Shown here: piece after piece, positions 63,996 through 64,000 of the stretch
Numbering within the stretch: the stretch's first letter is position 1
Layout: every line of letters begins with the position of its first letter
Assembly (NCBI RefSeq): GCF_020783335.1
Contig: NZ_CP086068.1
Location: 248,001-312,000, forward strand
Length of the DNA stretch: 64,000 nucleotides
Direction: 5' to 3'
Source: Mucilaginibacter daejeonensis
GTDB lineage: Bacteria > Bacteroidota > Bacteroidia > Sphingobacteriales > Sphingobacteriaceae
The notes under the pieces: generated by a model
Told to the model about the DNA's origin: nothing
Database searches by the model: none
The model's input: only the letters and a program-made list of their open reading frames with translations
Made by a program: the position numbers and the translations under genes

Positions 63996-64000
63996 ACGAT

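Overview
The window looks like a chromosomal segment of a Bacteroidota bacterium, most likely family Sphingobacteriaceae (Mucilaginibacter- or Pedobacter-like). The signs are Bacteroidota-type promoters (-33 TTTG/TTTGC and -7 TAnnTTTG), few Shine-Dalgarno sites, a GLPGLI protein paired with an outer-membrane beta-barrel protein, several DinB-fold proteins, a typical rRNA operon with tRNA-Ile and tRNA-Ala in the spacer, and a full-length RecA of the expected type. The genus is inferred from gene content and was not tested. I saw no prophage, integrase, IS transposase or CRISPR array.

Layout. 1-10240: the tail of an RNase E/G gene; a cluster of four REP-like palindromic units surrounding a small GIY-YIG nuclease gene; an FAD oxidoreductase; an exported amidase; a YfiT-type DinB protein; a phytoene-desaturase-family enzyme; a PfpI/DJ-1 protein; a LysR regulator; and an RsmF-type rRNA methyltransferase. 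10241-16344: a complete rRNA operon with three tandem promoters, 16S, tRNA-Ile(GAT), tRNA-Ala(TGC), 23S, 5S and a terminator, including the long stems that release the 16S and 23S precursors. 16357-26668: one uninterrupted molybdenum cofactor and molybdate uptake operon (moaC, mobB/mobA fusion, a SUOX-fold exported protein, modABC, moaD, moaE, moaA, moeB-rhodanese, moeA, xdhC-like, mocA-like) with many start/stop overlaps. No molybdoenzyme structural gene and no moaB/mogA lie in the window.

26674-44407: D-lactate-type dehydrogenase, phospho-sugar mutase, OsmC protein, a repeat-containing secreted protein, DinB, recA, an SDR, a GH63-like glycosidase with an aquaporin, an ECF sigma factor with a small partner, a beta-barrel/GLPGLI pair, a WYL regulator with a DinB protein, and an OxyR that keeps both redox cysteines. 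44457-50517: a probably leaderless metallo-beta-lactamase-fold gene, then a SAM-I riboswitch controlling metH and metF, with a four-helix-bundle (IVS-type) gene cassette between them. 50566-56152: outer-membrane and envelope genes with rbfA. 56153-57070: a gene-free stretch of the same REP-like superfamily. 57071-62711: an RND metal-efflux operon read in the order czcC, czcB, czcA. 62905-63155: a stand-alone RNA gene with its own promoter and terminator and a tRNA-like fold that fits no normal tRNA. Then an Lrp/AsnC regulator and a small membrane protein.

The most interesting structures are three. (1) A cassette with 29-31 bp inverted ends around the four-helix-bundle gene inside the met operon; near-identical arms occur as gene-less hairpins in both rRNA spacers flanking 23S and in the metH leader. 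(2) A two-hairpin REP-like family whose stems show compensatory base changes between two loci, one of which carries a GIY-YIG nuclease gene. (3) The tRNA-like RNA at 62968-63076.
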